Shown: piece after piece, positions 52,169 to 61,000 of the stretch
How the letters are laid out: every line of letters begins with the position of its first letter
Numbering within the stretch: the first letter of the stretch is position 1
Assembly: GCF_010233585.1 (NCBI RefSeq)
Contig: NZ_CP045997.1
Location: 2,456,692-2,520,691, forward strand
Direction of reading: 5' to 3'
DNA length: 64,000 nucleotides
Source of the DNA: Spirosoma endbachense
GTDB taxonomy: Bacteria; Bacteroidota; Bacteroidia; Cytophagales; Spirosomataceae
The notes under the pieces: model-generated
The model's database searches: none
What the model was told of the DNA's origin: nothing
Seen by the model: the letters and a program-made list of their open reading frames with translations, nothing else
Program-made: the position numbers and the translations under genes

Positions 52169-52795
52169 ATGAAAGAAGATCAGGATTATATTCAGGATAT
52201 AGCTCAGATACGCTCCATCATGGAGCGCTCTTCCAGATTTCTGTCGCTTGCCGGTTGGGCAGGCATCATGGCAGGCGTGTATGCATTGGCAGGAGCTTAT
52301 ATTGCCTATACCGTTTTTGATTTTAATCCCGATAAACTCGTTTATAGCACCATACAAACAGGAGATTTAGTAGCTGGCCTGCCCAAAGTCGTTTTTTTAG
52401 CCATTACTGTCTTAATTCTGGCTATCGGCACTGCGATTTTACTGTCTTATAAAAAAGCGACTAAAAGGGGGGAAAAACTCTGGAATGCGCTTGTGAAGCG
52501 ACTCTTGATCAACATGGCCGTTCCACTGATTGCGGGCGGACTTTTGATCCTTATATTAATCGCGAATGGATTAATTGGCCTGATGGCCCCAATTACCTTA
52601 TTGTTTTATGGTTTGGCCTTATACAGTGCCAGCCAGTATACCTATGAAGTATTGAGAAGTTTAGGACTTATTCAGATAGGATTAGGCTTACTGAGTGCCT
52701 GCTTTGTTGAGTATGGATTGGTATGCTGGGCTTTAGGCTTTGGTGTAGCCCACATTGTATATGGCATTTATTTGCATTACCGATACGAAAAGTGA
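52169..52795 (+). CDS. Membrane protein, operon partner of wHTH regulator
   Basis: A 208-residue protein with six hydrophobic segments, for example GWAGIMAGVYALAGAYIAYT, VVFLAITVLILAIGTAILLS and PLIAGGLLILILIANGLIGL. The N-terminal cytoplasmic stretch IQDIAQIRSIMERSSRFLSL is typical of a conserved-hypothetical family that accompanies small winged-helix regulators in Bacteroidota. Its stop overlaps the regulator's GTG start (GTGA), so the two are translationally coupled. It may sense a membrane signal for the regulator (inference). Transcription starts at or near the palindromic operator just upstream. Confidence 0.75.
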   Translation: MKEDQDYIQDIAQIRSIMERSSRFLSLAGWAGIMAGVYALAGAYIAYTVFDFNPDKLVYSTIQTGDLVAGLPKVVFLAITVLILAIGTAILLSYKKATKRGEKLWNALVKRLLINMAVPLIAGGLLILILIANGLIGLMAPITLLFYGLALYSASQYTYEVLRSLGLIQIGLGLLSACFVEYGLVCWALGFGVAHIVYGIYLHYRYEK

Positions 52796-53094
52796 AAATA
52801 ACGATCAATGGTTTACATAAAGCATTTGAAAGCCGGATCAAGCTTGGTATAATGGCAGCCCTGGCTATTAATAATATGCTTGATTTCAATTCACTCAAGG
52901 AATTTCTTGATGTGACCGACGGCAATCTGGCAAGCCATCTGAAAGCATTGGAGAAAGAAGAGTTTATTCGGGTGGAAAAATCATTTGTCGACCGAAAATC
53001 GAACACAAATTATGCCGCTACGGAGCTCGGTCGGAAAGCGTTTACCGATCACTTAAATGCTCTGGAAAAACTAATTAAGGGAGTTACTGAATAG
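52792..53094 (+). CDS. Winged-helix transcriptional regulator (HTH_34 type)
   Basis: A 100-residue DNA-binding protein. The GTG at 52792 overlaps the preceding stop by 4 bases; the longer frame from 52723 would lie inside the membrane protein gene and is rejected. LHKAFESRIKLGIMAALAIN opens the domain. FNSLKEFLDVTDGNLASHLK is the helix-turn-helix and EEFIRVEKSFVDRKSNTNYA the wing, matching the HTH_34/MarR-like winged-helix family. It is the natural candidate to bind the CAAAGT palindromes at 52144, 53284 and 55091, and so to regulate itself. Confidence 0.88.
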   Translation: MKITINGLHKAFESRIKLGIMAALAINNMLDFNSLKEFLDVTDGNLASHLKALEKEEFIRVEKSFVDRKSNTNYAATELGRKAFTDHLNALEKLIKGVTE

Positions 53095-53283
53095 CCTTAC
53101 CGTCTGGAAAATGATAGTAAATGCTTACTGATATCAGGAAAAGCAATGGGAATTGGCCTTACCAAAATACGTAGTATTCACTCAAGTGCTCAACTTTATG
53201 AGGTATTTAAAAGCACACATGATACACCGGAGGTGCTCCGTATCAGTATCTCCAAAAAGAACGATTCTATTTTTTTACGCGTA

Positions 53284-53302
53284 CACTTTGCATTTCAAAG
53301 TG
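53284..53302 (+). promoter_or_regulatory. Palindromic operator, copy 2
   Basis: CACTTTGCATTTCAAAGTG: perfect 7-base arms with a 5-base centre, followed by CTTCAATA. It is 51 bases before the ATG of the small membrane protein gene at 53354. It shares the ACTTTG-N5-CAAAG core and right flank with the copies at 52144 and 55091. Confidence 0.65.
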
Positions 53303-53353
53303 CTTCAATAGAACATCTAAACAACTATTCATAACGCTTAAATTGAAAGGACC

Positions 53354-53692
53354 ATGACACAGAGAACCAAGTTAACAACACCGACCATTCATTCTGCTTC
53401 AGTTGGAAAACGGATGATTCAGGGCGCTGCAATCGCTTTAATCCTGATTGCGCTTTTTCTGCTTCCCGTTAGCGAGCCTGATCCGGCCTGGGGAAAACTA
53501 TGGATGATTAAACCCTTACTTATTGTCCCGGTGGCCGGTGCTATAGGCGGTGCTATTTATTACCTCCTCGACCATTTACGTTATCAGGGCGGCTGGAAAA
53601 AAACACTGGCTTATCCATTGAGCCTGATTGGATACATTATTGTACTTTGGCTAGGCACTGTTCTGGGATTAAATGGTACGTTGTGGAATTGA
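53354..53692 (+). CDS. Small membrane protein of unknown function
   Basis: A 112-residue protein with three hydrophobic helices: GAAIALILIALFLLPVSE, LLIVPVAGAIGGAIYYLLDH and PLSLIGYIIVLWLGTVLGL. The N-terminal 20 residues are basic and threonine-rich. I recognise no named domain; similar short proteins are encoded beside HTH_34-type regulators in related bacteria, as far as I recall. It has its own operator copy 51 bases upstream, so it probably belongs to the same regulon. A GTG-start membrane gene follows 54 bases downstream. Confidence 0.65.
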   Translation: MTQRTKLTTPTIHSASVGKRMIQGAAIALILIALFLLPVSEPDPAWGKLWMIKPLLIVPVAGAIGGAIYYLLDHLRYQGGWKKTLAYPLSLIGYIIVLWLGTVLGLNGTLWN

Positions 53693-53746
53693 TCGGCCCT
53701 CATCATAATAGACGGTTTAGACTAAAAATTGTAAACGTATAAACGC

Positions 53747-54991
53747 GTGAAAGACGAAATAATCGCCCATCTAAACGACCCAGGGCAACTCGAAAAGTTG
53801 TACCGATCCAACAAGGTACCTTTTAAGCGAGCGTTCAGTACGCTCTATCCGGAGCTTAAAGGCAACACACTCGCCGATTTCTGGAATGAACGCCTGAATT
53901 ACGAAAGCGATGAACTCACCTGGGGCACAAGCCGGGAGTTATCATTTGTGATCATTGCTTCGCTAGTGGCCGGGCTTATTGCCAAGTTGCCGGCATTTCT
54001 CAACATAGACCAGGAGTTCTTCTATTCCAGGAATATCGGGTTTATTATTTTTCCAGTATTATCCGCCTACTTTGCCTGGAAAAATAATTTAGCAACCCCT
54101 AAAATTGCCTCTATCGCTGGCCTGACCCTCGTTGGTCTACTCTTTATCAATTTCCTTCCTGATGTTAAAAAGAGCGATACCCTAATTTTATCGTGTATTC
54201 ATTTGCCTTTATTTCTCTGGTCGATACTAAGTTTTGCTTTTGTTGGTGAGACCAGAAATAATGATGAGAAGCGGCTTGGCTATTTACGCTATAATGGCGA
54301 TCTGGTTGTCATGACAACGCTCATCGTGATAGCGGGTGGAATCATGACCGGGGTGACCATTGGCCTTTTTGGACTAATCGGGCTGAAAATTGAAAAGTTT
54401 TACTTCGAAAACGTTGTCGTTTTTGGCCTTCCGGCTGCACCTATTGTTGGCACTTACCTTACCCAGACCAATCCGCAGTTAGTCGGTAAAGTGTCGCCCG
54501 TGCTGGCTAAACTATTCAGTCCACTCGTCCTGGTGATGCTGGTCATTTATTTGATAGCTATCATTTATTCGGGTAAAGACCCGTATAACGATCGAGAGTT
54601 TTTGCTGATGTTCAATGGGTTATTGGTTGGTGTTATGGCCATCATTTTCTTTTCTGTTGCCGAAACTTCCATGACAACGAAAAGTCGACCTGAAGTTTGG
54701 GTTCTTTTTCTGCTATCGATTGTAACCGTGCTAGTTAATGGCATTGCCCTGTCAGCTATTTTGTTCCGGATTTCAACATGGGGAATAACGCCCAACAGAG
54801 CTGCGATTCTGGGTGGAAATATGTTAATCCTCCTAAATCTTCTGTTGGTAACCGTGCAGCTTTTTAAGGTAATTTCTAAGAAGACTACTATTAACGAAGT
54901 CGGAAAAGCCATTGCCGCCTACCTGCCCATTTACTGTTTATGGACTGTTATCGTGACGTTTCTATTTCCGTACCTATTTGGGTTTAAATGA
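53747..54991 (+). CDS. DUF4153-like integral membrane protein
   Basis: A 414-residue protein beginning with GTG (MKDEIIAHLNDPGQLEKLYR). The N-terminal 55 residues are soluble and helical (FKRAFSTLYPELKGNTLADF). About ten membrane helices follow, with a conserved-looking cytoplasmic loop GETRNNDEKRLGYLRYNGDL between the fourth and fifth. The arrangement resembles the DUF4153 family. Function unknown. It probably continues the transcript of the small membrane protein gene 54 bases upstream, placing it under the same operator. Confidence 0.7.
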   Translation: MKDEIIAHLNDPGQLEKLYRSNKVPFKRAFSTLYPELKGNTLADFWNERLNYESDELTWGTSRELSFVIIASLVAGLIAKLPAFLNIDQEFFYSRNIGFIIFPVLSAYFAWKNNLATPKIASIAGLTLVGLLFINFLPDVKKSDTLILSCIHLPLFLWSILSFAFVGETRNNDEKRLGYLRYNGDLVVMTTLIVIAGGIMTGVTIGLFGLIGLKIEKFYFENVVVFGLPAAPIVGTYLTQTNPQLVGKVSPVLAKLFSPLVLVMLVIYLIAIIYSGKDPYNDREFLLMFNGLLVGVMAIIFFSVAETSMTTKSRPEVWVLFLLSIVTVLVNGIALSAILFRISTWGITPNRAAILGGNMLILLNLLLVTVQLFKVISKKTTINEVGKAIAAYLPIYCLWTVIVTFLFPYLFGFK

Positions 54992-55090
54992 TCAGAGAAT
55001 CTGACGCAATTCCGGTTACCAGTTTATTTCCAGGGTATGAATCAATGCTGCTATAGATCAGCCCGGTTTGGCCTATTTTTTTATCAATAT

Positions 55091-55106
55091 ACTTTGAAAT
55101 TCAAAG
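55091..55106 (+). promoter_or_regulatory. Palindromic operator, copy 3
   Basis: ACTTTGAAATTCAAAG has a perfect CTTTG / CAAAG core with a 5-base centre and continues CACTTTTAA, like copy 1. It ends 13 bases before the ATG of the serine hydrolase gene at 55120. The preceding T gives TACTTTG, close to a -7 box. Confidence 0.6.
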
Positions 55107-55119
55107 CACTTTTAAAGTC

Positions 55120-56457
55120 ATGAAAATTAAACTACTATCGGCTACCTTACTAATAGGGGCATTTTGGGCCACCACCTACGCCCAAACGCTGGACAAAGCT
55201 AAACTGGACCAGTTTTTTGACCGGCTCAGTGAAAAAAACAAGGCCATGGGGAGTCTCACCATCGCCAAAGACGGTAACGTGCTTTACGCCCGTTCTATCG
55301 GTTACAGCCAGATCAACGGCACAGAAAAGAAACCGTTGACCGCTACGAGCCGGTTCCGGATCGGTTCGATCACCAAAATGTTCACCGCTTCAATGATTTT
55401 ACAGCTCGTCGAGGAAGGAAAACTTAAGTTGACCGACACGCTCGACAAATTCTTTCCGCAGGTGCCAAACGCCAGGAAAATTACGATCGAGCAACTACTC
55501 TGGCATCGTAGCGGTATTCCCAACGTCAGGCGCGAGCAGAATGCTCAGGAAAACGTGAACACGATTCCAGTGACGAAGGATGAGATACTCGCCCTTATTG
55601 TCAAAACCACGCCCGATTTCGAACCGGACACCAAACATTCCTACAGCAACTCCGGCTATCAGCTTTTAGGCCTTATTCTTGAAAAGGTGACCGGCAAACC
55701 CTATGAGGAAGCCCTCAAGCAACGAATCACGGCAAAGATCGGGCTTGCGAATACGTACCTGGCGACTGGAACCATCGATGTGAGCAAAGACGAAGCGCTG
55801 ACCTATATGAACTTCGGCGATGGGTGGAAACCGGTGCGTGAAACCCATCCCAGCATCCTCTTCAGCGCGGGCGCGATTATTTCGACGCCGAATGACCTGG
55901 CCAGATTTATCCAGGCGCTGTTCGACGGGAAGATCGTGTCAAAGGCGAGTCTGGATCAGATGAAAACGATCAGAGACGGCGAGGGGTCGGGTATGGAGCC
56001 CTTCACATTCGTCGGTAAGACCTTCTATGGGCACACGGGCGGGGCCGACAACTACGGAGCGTGGGTGGCTTATCTGCCGGAAGAAAAGCTGGCGGTGGCC
56101 TACACAACGAACGCAAAGGTTTATCCGGTAGGCAATATCATGAGCGGCATTATGGACATTTATTACAATAAACCGTTTACGATTCCCGCCTTAGAATCTA
56201 TCGCTGTCAAACCGGAAGTTCTGGACAAATACGTTGGCGCTTATTCATTCCCTGGAGCTCCTGCTAAATTTATGATCACCCGTGATGGCGAAACGCTTTA
56301 CGCGCAGCCGCCTGGGCAATCTGCGGTCCCGCTCGAAGCGACGGCAGAAAATAAATTTCAAATCGAGGGGGTGCTAGTCATTGAGTTCGACATCGCGAAA
56401 AACCAGATGATAATCAAACGGCGCGGTGGGGAGCGGGTTTTCACAAAGGAAAATTAA
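55120..56457 (+). CDS. Secreted serine hydrolase (class C beta-lactamase family)
   Basis: A 445-residue protein with a Sec signal peptide ending ATTYAQ. The beta-lactamase/transpeptidase fold (PF00144) carries SITK as the SxxK nucleophile motif (about residue 84), YSNSGYQLLGLILEKVTGKP as the YxN motif (about 179), and GHTGG as the KTG-equivalent (about 308). A lipocalin-like C-terminal domain of about 90 residues follows (VLDKYVGAYSFPGAPAKFMI onward). Such enzymes act as peptidases, esterases or D-aminopeptidases. It has its own operator copy upstream, and the next gene begins 6 bases after its stop. Confidence 0.9.
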   Translation: MKIKLLSATLLIGAFWATTYAQTLDKAKLDQFFDRLSEKNKAMGSLTIAKDGNVLYARSIGYSQINGTEKKPLTATSRFRIGSITKMFTASMILQLVEEGKLKLTDTLDKFFPQVPNARKITIEQLLWHRSGIPNVRREQNAQENVNTIPVTKDEILALIVKTTPDFEPDTKHSYSNSGYQLLGLILEKVTGKPYEEALKQRITAKIGLANTYLATGTIDVSKDEALTYMNFGDGWKPVRETHPSILFSAGAIISTPNDLARFIQALFDGKIVSKASLDQMKTIRDGEGSGMEPFTFVGKTFYGHTGGADNYGAWVAYLPEEKLAVAYTTNAKVYPVGNIMSGIMDIYYNKPFTIPALESIAVKPEVLDKYVGAYSFPGAPAKFMITRDGETLYAQPPGQSAVPLEATAENKFQIEGVLVIEFDIAKNQMIIKRRGGERVFTKEN

Positions 56458-56463
56458 TCAGCC

Positions 56464-57021
56464 ATGCAAAACACTAGAAGAAGATTGACAGCATGGGTTG
56501 CTGTCATCGCGCTTATACCGCTCGTATTGACATTGCTTGCCGTTTGGCATTGGAGGCCGGGCGCTTTTGTTCTGGCCATTGTCCTCCTGTTCGGTGGTAT
56601 CGGCCTCACGTATGAACTGGTAGTGAAGAAAAAAATGAGCAGTAGAGTATATCGGTTCGCCGTTGGCCTGGCACTGGCAACCGTGTTCGTCCTCCTCTGG
56701 ATGAATGTTGCCGTTGGTGGCATCCTTGGGGACGATCCCGCCAACATGATGTATTTCGGAGTGCTCCTCGTCGGATGCATGGGCGCCATCATCGCACGCG
56801 TAGAGCCACAGGGAATGGCACGCGCGTTGTTTGCAACGGCGTTTGCTATGGCGCTGGTCCCTTTGATTGCGTTGCTCATTGGGACACCTGCTTTTGCCAA
56901 CGGCATGGTTGCCGTATTTGGCCTTCATACATTCTTTGCCATGCTGTTTGTCGGATCCGCATTGTTGTTTCAACGCGTGGCACGCGAACACAAAAGGCCC
57001 GATATGAGCCCTTCTGCTTAA
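56464..57021 (+). CDS. Small integral membrane protein
   Basis: A 185-residue protein with five to six hydrophobic helices: LTAWVAVIALIPLVLTLLAV, FVLAIVLLFGGIGLTYELVV, FAVGLALATVFVLLWMNVAV, MMYFGVLLVGCMGAIIARV, FAMALVPLIALLIGTPAF and LHTFFAMLFVGSALLF. It ends in a charged tail. I know of no specific function. It begins 6 bases after the serine hydrolase stop and precedes the ABC ATPase by 56 bases, so it is likely part of one transcript. The complementary strand also has long frames, but these lack a recognisable protein. Confidence 0.72.
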   Translation: MQNTRRRLTAWVAVIALIPLVLTLLAVWHWRPGAFVLAIVLLFGGIGLTYELVVKKKMSSRVYRFAVGLALATVFVLLWMNVAVGGILGDDPANMMYFGVLLVGCMGAIIARVEPQGMARALFATAFAMALVPLIALLIGTPAFANGMVAVFGLHTFFAMLFVGSALLFQRVAREHKRPDMSPSA

Positions 57022-57077
57022 GGATGGAGTTCGATTTTTGATTAAGGTAACCATAAACAACTCTCCTTAACTGAGTT

Positions 57078-58055
57078 ATGGAATTACAAATTCGAGACGT
57101 TTCTAAAACCTATTCCACCGGCGGGTCTCGTTTTGGCCGGTCTCGCTCCAGCGGACCGACCAATGGGGTTCAGGCATTGAAAAATGTAACTCTCACCATT
57201 CCTACTGGCATGTATGGACTGCTGGGTCCAAACGGTGCTGGCAAATCGACGCTCATGCGCATCCTGGCTACGTTGCAGGAACCGGATACCGGCAGTATCC
57301 ATCTGGGCGACATCAATGTGGTCAACCAGCCCGACCAGGTGCGTCAGACACTCGGCTATCTGCCGCAGGAATTTGGCGTCTATCCGAAGGTAAGTGCGGA
57401 GAAACTGCTCGATTATTTCGCTGTGCTCAAGGGCTTCTCTGAACGCAAATCGCGCAGAGAAGTCGTAGATGCACTGCTCCATAAGACGAATCTTTGGGAG
57501 GTACGTAAACAAAAGCTGGGTGGTTATTCGGGTGGTATGCGGCAGCGTTTTGGGGTGGCTGTAGCCCTGTTAGGAAACCCAAAACTACTGATCGTCGACG
57601 AACCGACGGCCGGGCTGGACCCGGCAGAGCGGGTGCGCTTCCTCAATTTATTAAGTGAGCTGGGGGAGAATAGTGTGGTTATCCTCTCAACCCACATTGT
57701 GGAGGACGTCAGCGAGCTGTGCACACGGATGGCCATTATCAATAAAGGTGAGATTCTGTACGAGGCCGAACCGCTGAAGGCAATGGAAAGGCTGAACGGT
57801 CTAATCTGGCGAAAGATCATTCAGAAAAATGAACTGGCAGAAATAGACCGTGAGCACAGGATCATCTCCACAAAACTGCTTGGTGGACGTACGGTCGTCC
57901 ATGTGTACAGCGAAGAAACACCCGCTGATTTTGAACTGGTGCAGCCTGACCTCGAGGATGTTTACTTCACCACAATGGCGGACCACACAATGACTGACCA
58001 CGTCAGTAACGTTCAGAATCGCCAACGAGATAGACATCAAACAAAGGAAGACTAA
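57078..58055 (+). CDS. ABC transporter ATP-binding protein
   Basis: A 325-residue ATPase. GLLGPNGAGKSTLMRILATL is Walker A (about residue 50), LGYLPQEFGVYPKVSAEKLL has the Q-loop, LGGYSGGMRQRFGVAVALLG is the signature, LLIVDEPTAGLDPAERVRFL is Walker B, and VVILSTHIVEDVSELC carries the switch His. The first 35 residues include a Gly/Ser/Arg-rich insert (TGGSRFGRSRSSGPTNGVQ). It is of the ABC-2/CcmA type and works with the permease-peptidase encoded 1 base downstream. Confidence 0.92.
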   Translation: MELQIRDVSKTYSTGGSRFGRSRSSGPTNGVQALKNVTLTIPTGMYGLLGPNGAGKSTLMRILATLQEPDTGSIHLGDINVVNQPDQVRQTLGYLPQEFGVYPKVSAEKLLDYFAVLKGFSERKSRREVVDALLHKTNLWEVRKQKLGGYSGGMRQRFGVAVALLGNPKLLIVDEPTAGLDPAERVRFLNLLSELGENSVVILSTHIVEDVSELCTRMAIINKGEILYEAEPLKAMERLNGLIWRKIIQKNELAEIDREHRIISTKLLGGRTVVHVYSEETPADFELVQPDLEDVYFTTMADHTMTDHVSNVQNRQRDRHQTKED

Positions 58056-58056
58056 T

Positions 58057-61000
58057 ATGAAGTTCTGGGAGATTTTTCGATTCGAGTTCGCTTACCAGAT
58101 TCGTCGCCCATGGCCGTGGCTCTCCCTGGTGTTAATGGTAATATTTGCGTTTTTCTCAACGAGAGTAGCCATCCTTCCCATTACACTTCCCCAGGATTTC
58201 ATTCTTAACTCGCCGTTCATTATCACGGCCGTCTCGGTGTTCAGTTGCCAGATCTGGCTGCTCCTCGCACCGGCCGTAACCGGTGAGGCAGCTGCGCGGG
58301 ACGTACAAACCCGGATGCACCCGCTCACGTTCACGAGCCCGGTCAGTAAAGCCGATTATCTCGGCGGGCGCTTTCTGGCAGCCTTTGTTCTGCATGCGCT
58401 TATTCTGCTCGGCGTTCAGGTGGGTAGTCTGCTCGCCGTGTATGGCCCCGGAGCGAATCCCGAGATCATCGGTCCGTTTCGCCCGGCTGCCTATCTGACA
58501 GGGTACGGCCTCATTGCGTTGACGAACGCACTCATCGCTACGACGTTCCAGTTCTCGGCAGCACTGTTCACCGGCCGGCCGATGGCGAGCTACTTTGGTA
58601 GTTTGATCCTGTTCTTTCTCTCCTACCCTGTGACGCTCACGCTCTATATGGCCGGGTTGCATGAGCGGGCTCTGCTGGCAGACCCCATCGGCATCATGGC
58701 CATCATGAACGAGATGATGTCAAAATGGACCATCGTTGAGAAAAACGTTCGTCTATTTACGCTTGAAGGCATGATGCTCTGGAATCGGCTAATCTGGCTT
58801 GGCATCTCCCTAGGAACACTCACTTTCATTTATCTGCGCTTTCGATTGGCGCACCGTTCCACCACCGATTGGTGGAACGTGTTCACGCGACGGTTCGCTA
58901 CGAAAGTTTCGTCGCCTGCTGATACCGTGTCGGCACAGATGACAATGCTGGTCCCGTCCGCCCGTCAGTCGTTCGGCCTCAGATCACAGCTTCGTCAGAC
59001 GATTGCAGTAGCGCAGAGCTCATTTCGCATGATCGTGACGAGTCCTGGCGGGCTCTTTCTGCTGATTGTATTCCCACTGCTGCTGACGTTCGTGGTACTG
59101 ATAGAGATGGAGCACTGGGGGGTATCACTGCTTCCTCGGACGCCACATCTGCTGACGAAGCACCTCACCGGCGTTCTCACATCGCCAACGAACTACTGGG
59201 TAATGGTCCCGCTTTTCATTATCTATTTTGCGGGTGAACTGGTATGGCGGGAACGCGACGCCGGGCTGAGCGAGAACGTCGACGCAACGCCGGTGCCGGA
59301 ATGGGTTCTTTTCCTCGGCAAGTTTATCGGACTCGGGCTAATTCTGGCCACATTGATGGCGATCATCATCGTTGTCGGCCTCACGGTTCAGGTGATCAAA
59401 GGGTACTACCATTTCGAGATCGTACGCTACGTGCAGATCTTACTTGGGCTGAAACTCACGGACTATTTGCTATTCGCCGTTCTTGCGATCACGGTGCAGG
59501 CGGTGGTAAACCAGAAATACCTGGCACAGATGGTAGGGCTTGTTGCGTATCTGCTGATGGTCTTCTCATCGTTTCTTGGCATCGAACACCACCTGCTTGT
59601 CTATGCATCGGGCCCAGAGTGGTCGTTCACGGATATGCGGGACTTTGGCTCGTCGATCGGACCGTGGCTTTGGTTCAGACTGTATTGGGCAGCATGGGCA
59701 CTGCTATTGGCTGTCACGGCTAGATTACTGTGGGTACGCGGTAAAGAATCTGGTTTTGGAACGCGACTGCAACTAGCGCGACTTCGGTTCACGTGGGCGA
59801 CGGCAGGACTAGCCATAATCTCGGCCGGGCTAATTTTCCTCCTGGGCGGCTTCATCTTTTATAATACGAACGTGCTCAATGAGTACATCACTGATAATGA
59901 ATTGGTACAACGCCGGGCCGATTACGAGCGGCAGTACGGGAAGTATGAGGGCATTCCACAACCAACGCGCGTGTCCACGAATTTGCACATCGACATCCAG
60001 CCCGATCAGAAAATCGCAACGATCCTTGGCAGCTACCGCCTGGTTAATCGTGCTATTGTGCCGATCAGTTCTGTGCATCTGGAGCCAGCTTTCTACGTCC
60101 ATACGCGTGTGACGTTCGATCGCCCGGCCAAAGTGGTTGTGGCTGATGATAAGCTCGGACACTCCATTTACGCGCTGGACAAACCGCTCCAGCCCGGCGA
60201 CTCACTAACGCTTAGTTTTACCGTACAATTCGAGCCACGTGGTTTCCGCAACAATGGCCTCCGCAGCAACGGAGCGGGTCAGGGTATCCTCAAGAACGGC
60301 ACCTACTTCACGGGCGATGCCCTTCCAGTCATTGGTTACCAGCCAATGCGCGAGCTCTGGAGTGCAGACGACCGGCGCAAGTACAGTTTGCCACGGCAGG
60401 TCACATTGCCCACGCCTGGTGACATCGATCCGAGTGTTTCGGCGGGCGCAGCGGCTACATTTGAAGCAATCATCGGCACCGATGCCGATCAGGTAGCCGT
60501 TGCGCCGGGCGAGTTGCGTCGCAGGTGGAGCAAAGCGGGGCGCCAATACTTCCAATATGTCAGCGACGTTCCAATCAATGGCCGTGACGTCTTCTTCTCT
60601 GCCAACTATACGGTGCATCGCGAACGGTGGAAACACGTCGACATCCAGGTCTACGTTCACCCCGGACATACGGAGCACCTCGAGCGCCTGCTCCGTAGTG
60701 TACGTGCGTCACTGGACTACTACTCGGCACAGTTCGGCCCCTACCCAAATCACTTCCTGCAGATTATCGAACAACCCGGTAACTTCATGGGCATGGGTGT
60801 TGATGGGAGTGGCGTAGTCACCGGAGGGGAGGGCTTTTTCCAGCTGGACCCGCAAGGTGATGGTTTCGACGCAATCTTCGAGATTGTGGCTCACGAAATG
60901 GGTCATCAATGGTGGGGTATGCAACTTAAGCCCGCAATGGCCGAAGGAGGAGGTGTCATTTCCGAAAGCCTTGCCTGGTACTCCGCGATGCAACTTGTAA

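Noticed and set aside
52723..53094. Longer start for the wHTH regulator
   Set aside because: The first 23 codons lie inside the membrane protein gene in another frame; the GTG at 52792 overlaps its stop as in coupled genes.
53146..53334. 62-codon plus-strand frame between the regulator and the small membrane protein
   Set aside because: It contains operator copy 2, has no recognisable domain, and its composition is like that of the intergenic region.
56458..57060. 200-codon minus-strand frame opposite the small membrane protein gene
   Set aside because: The translation is rich in His, Cys and Arg without hydrophobic pattern or motif, while the plus-strand frame gives a clean membrane protein in an operon.
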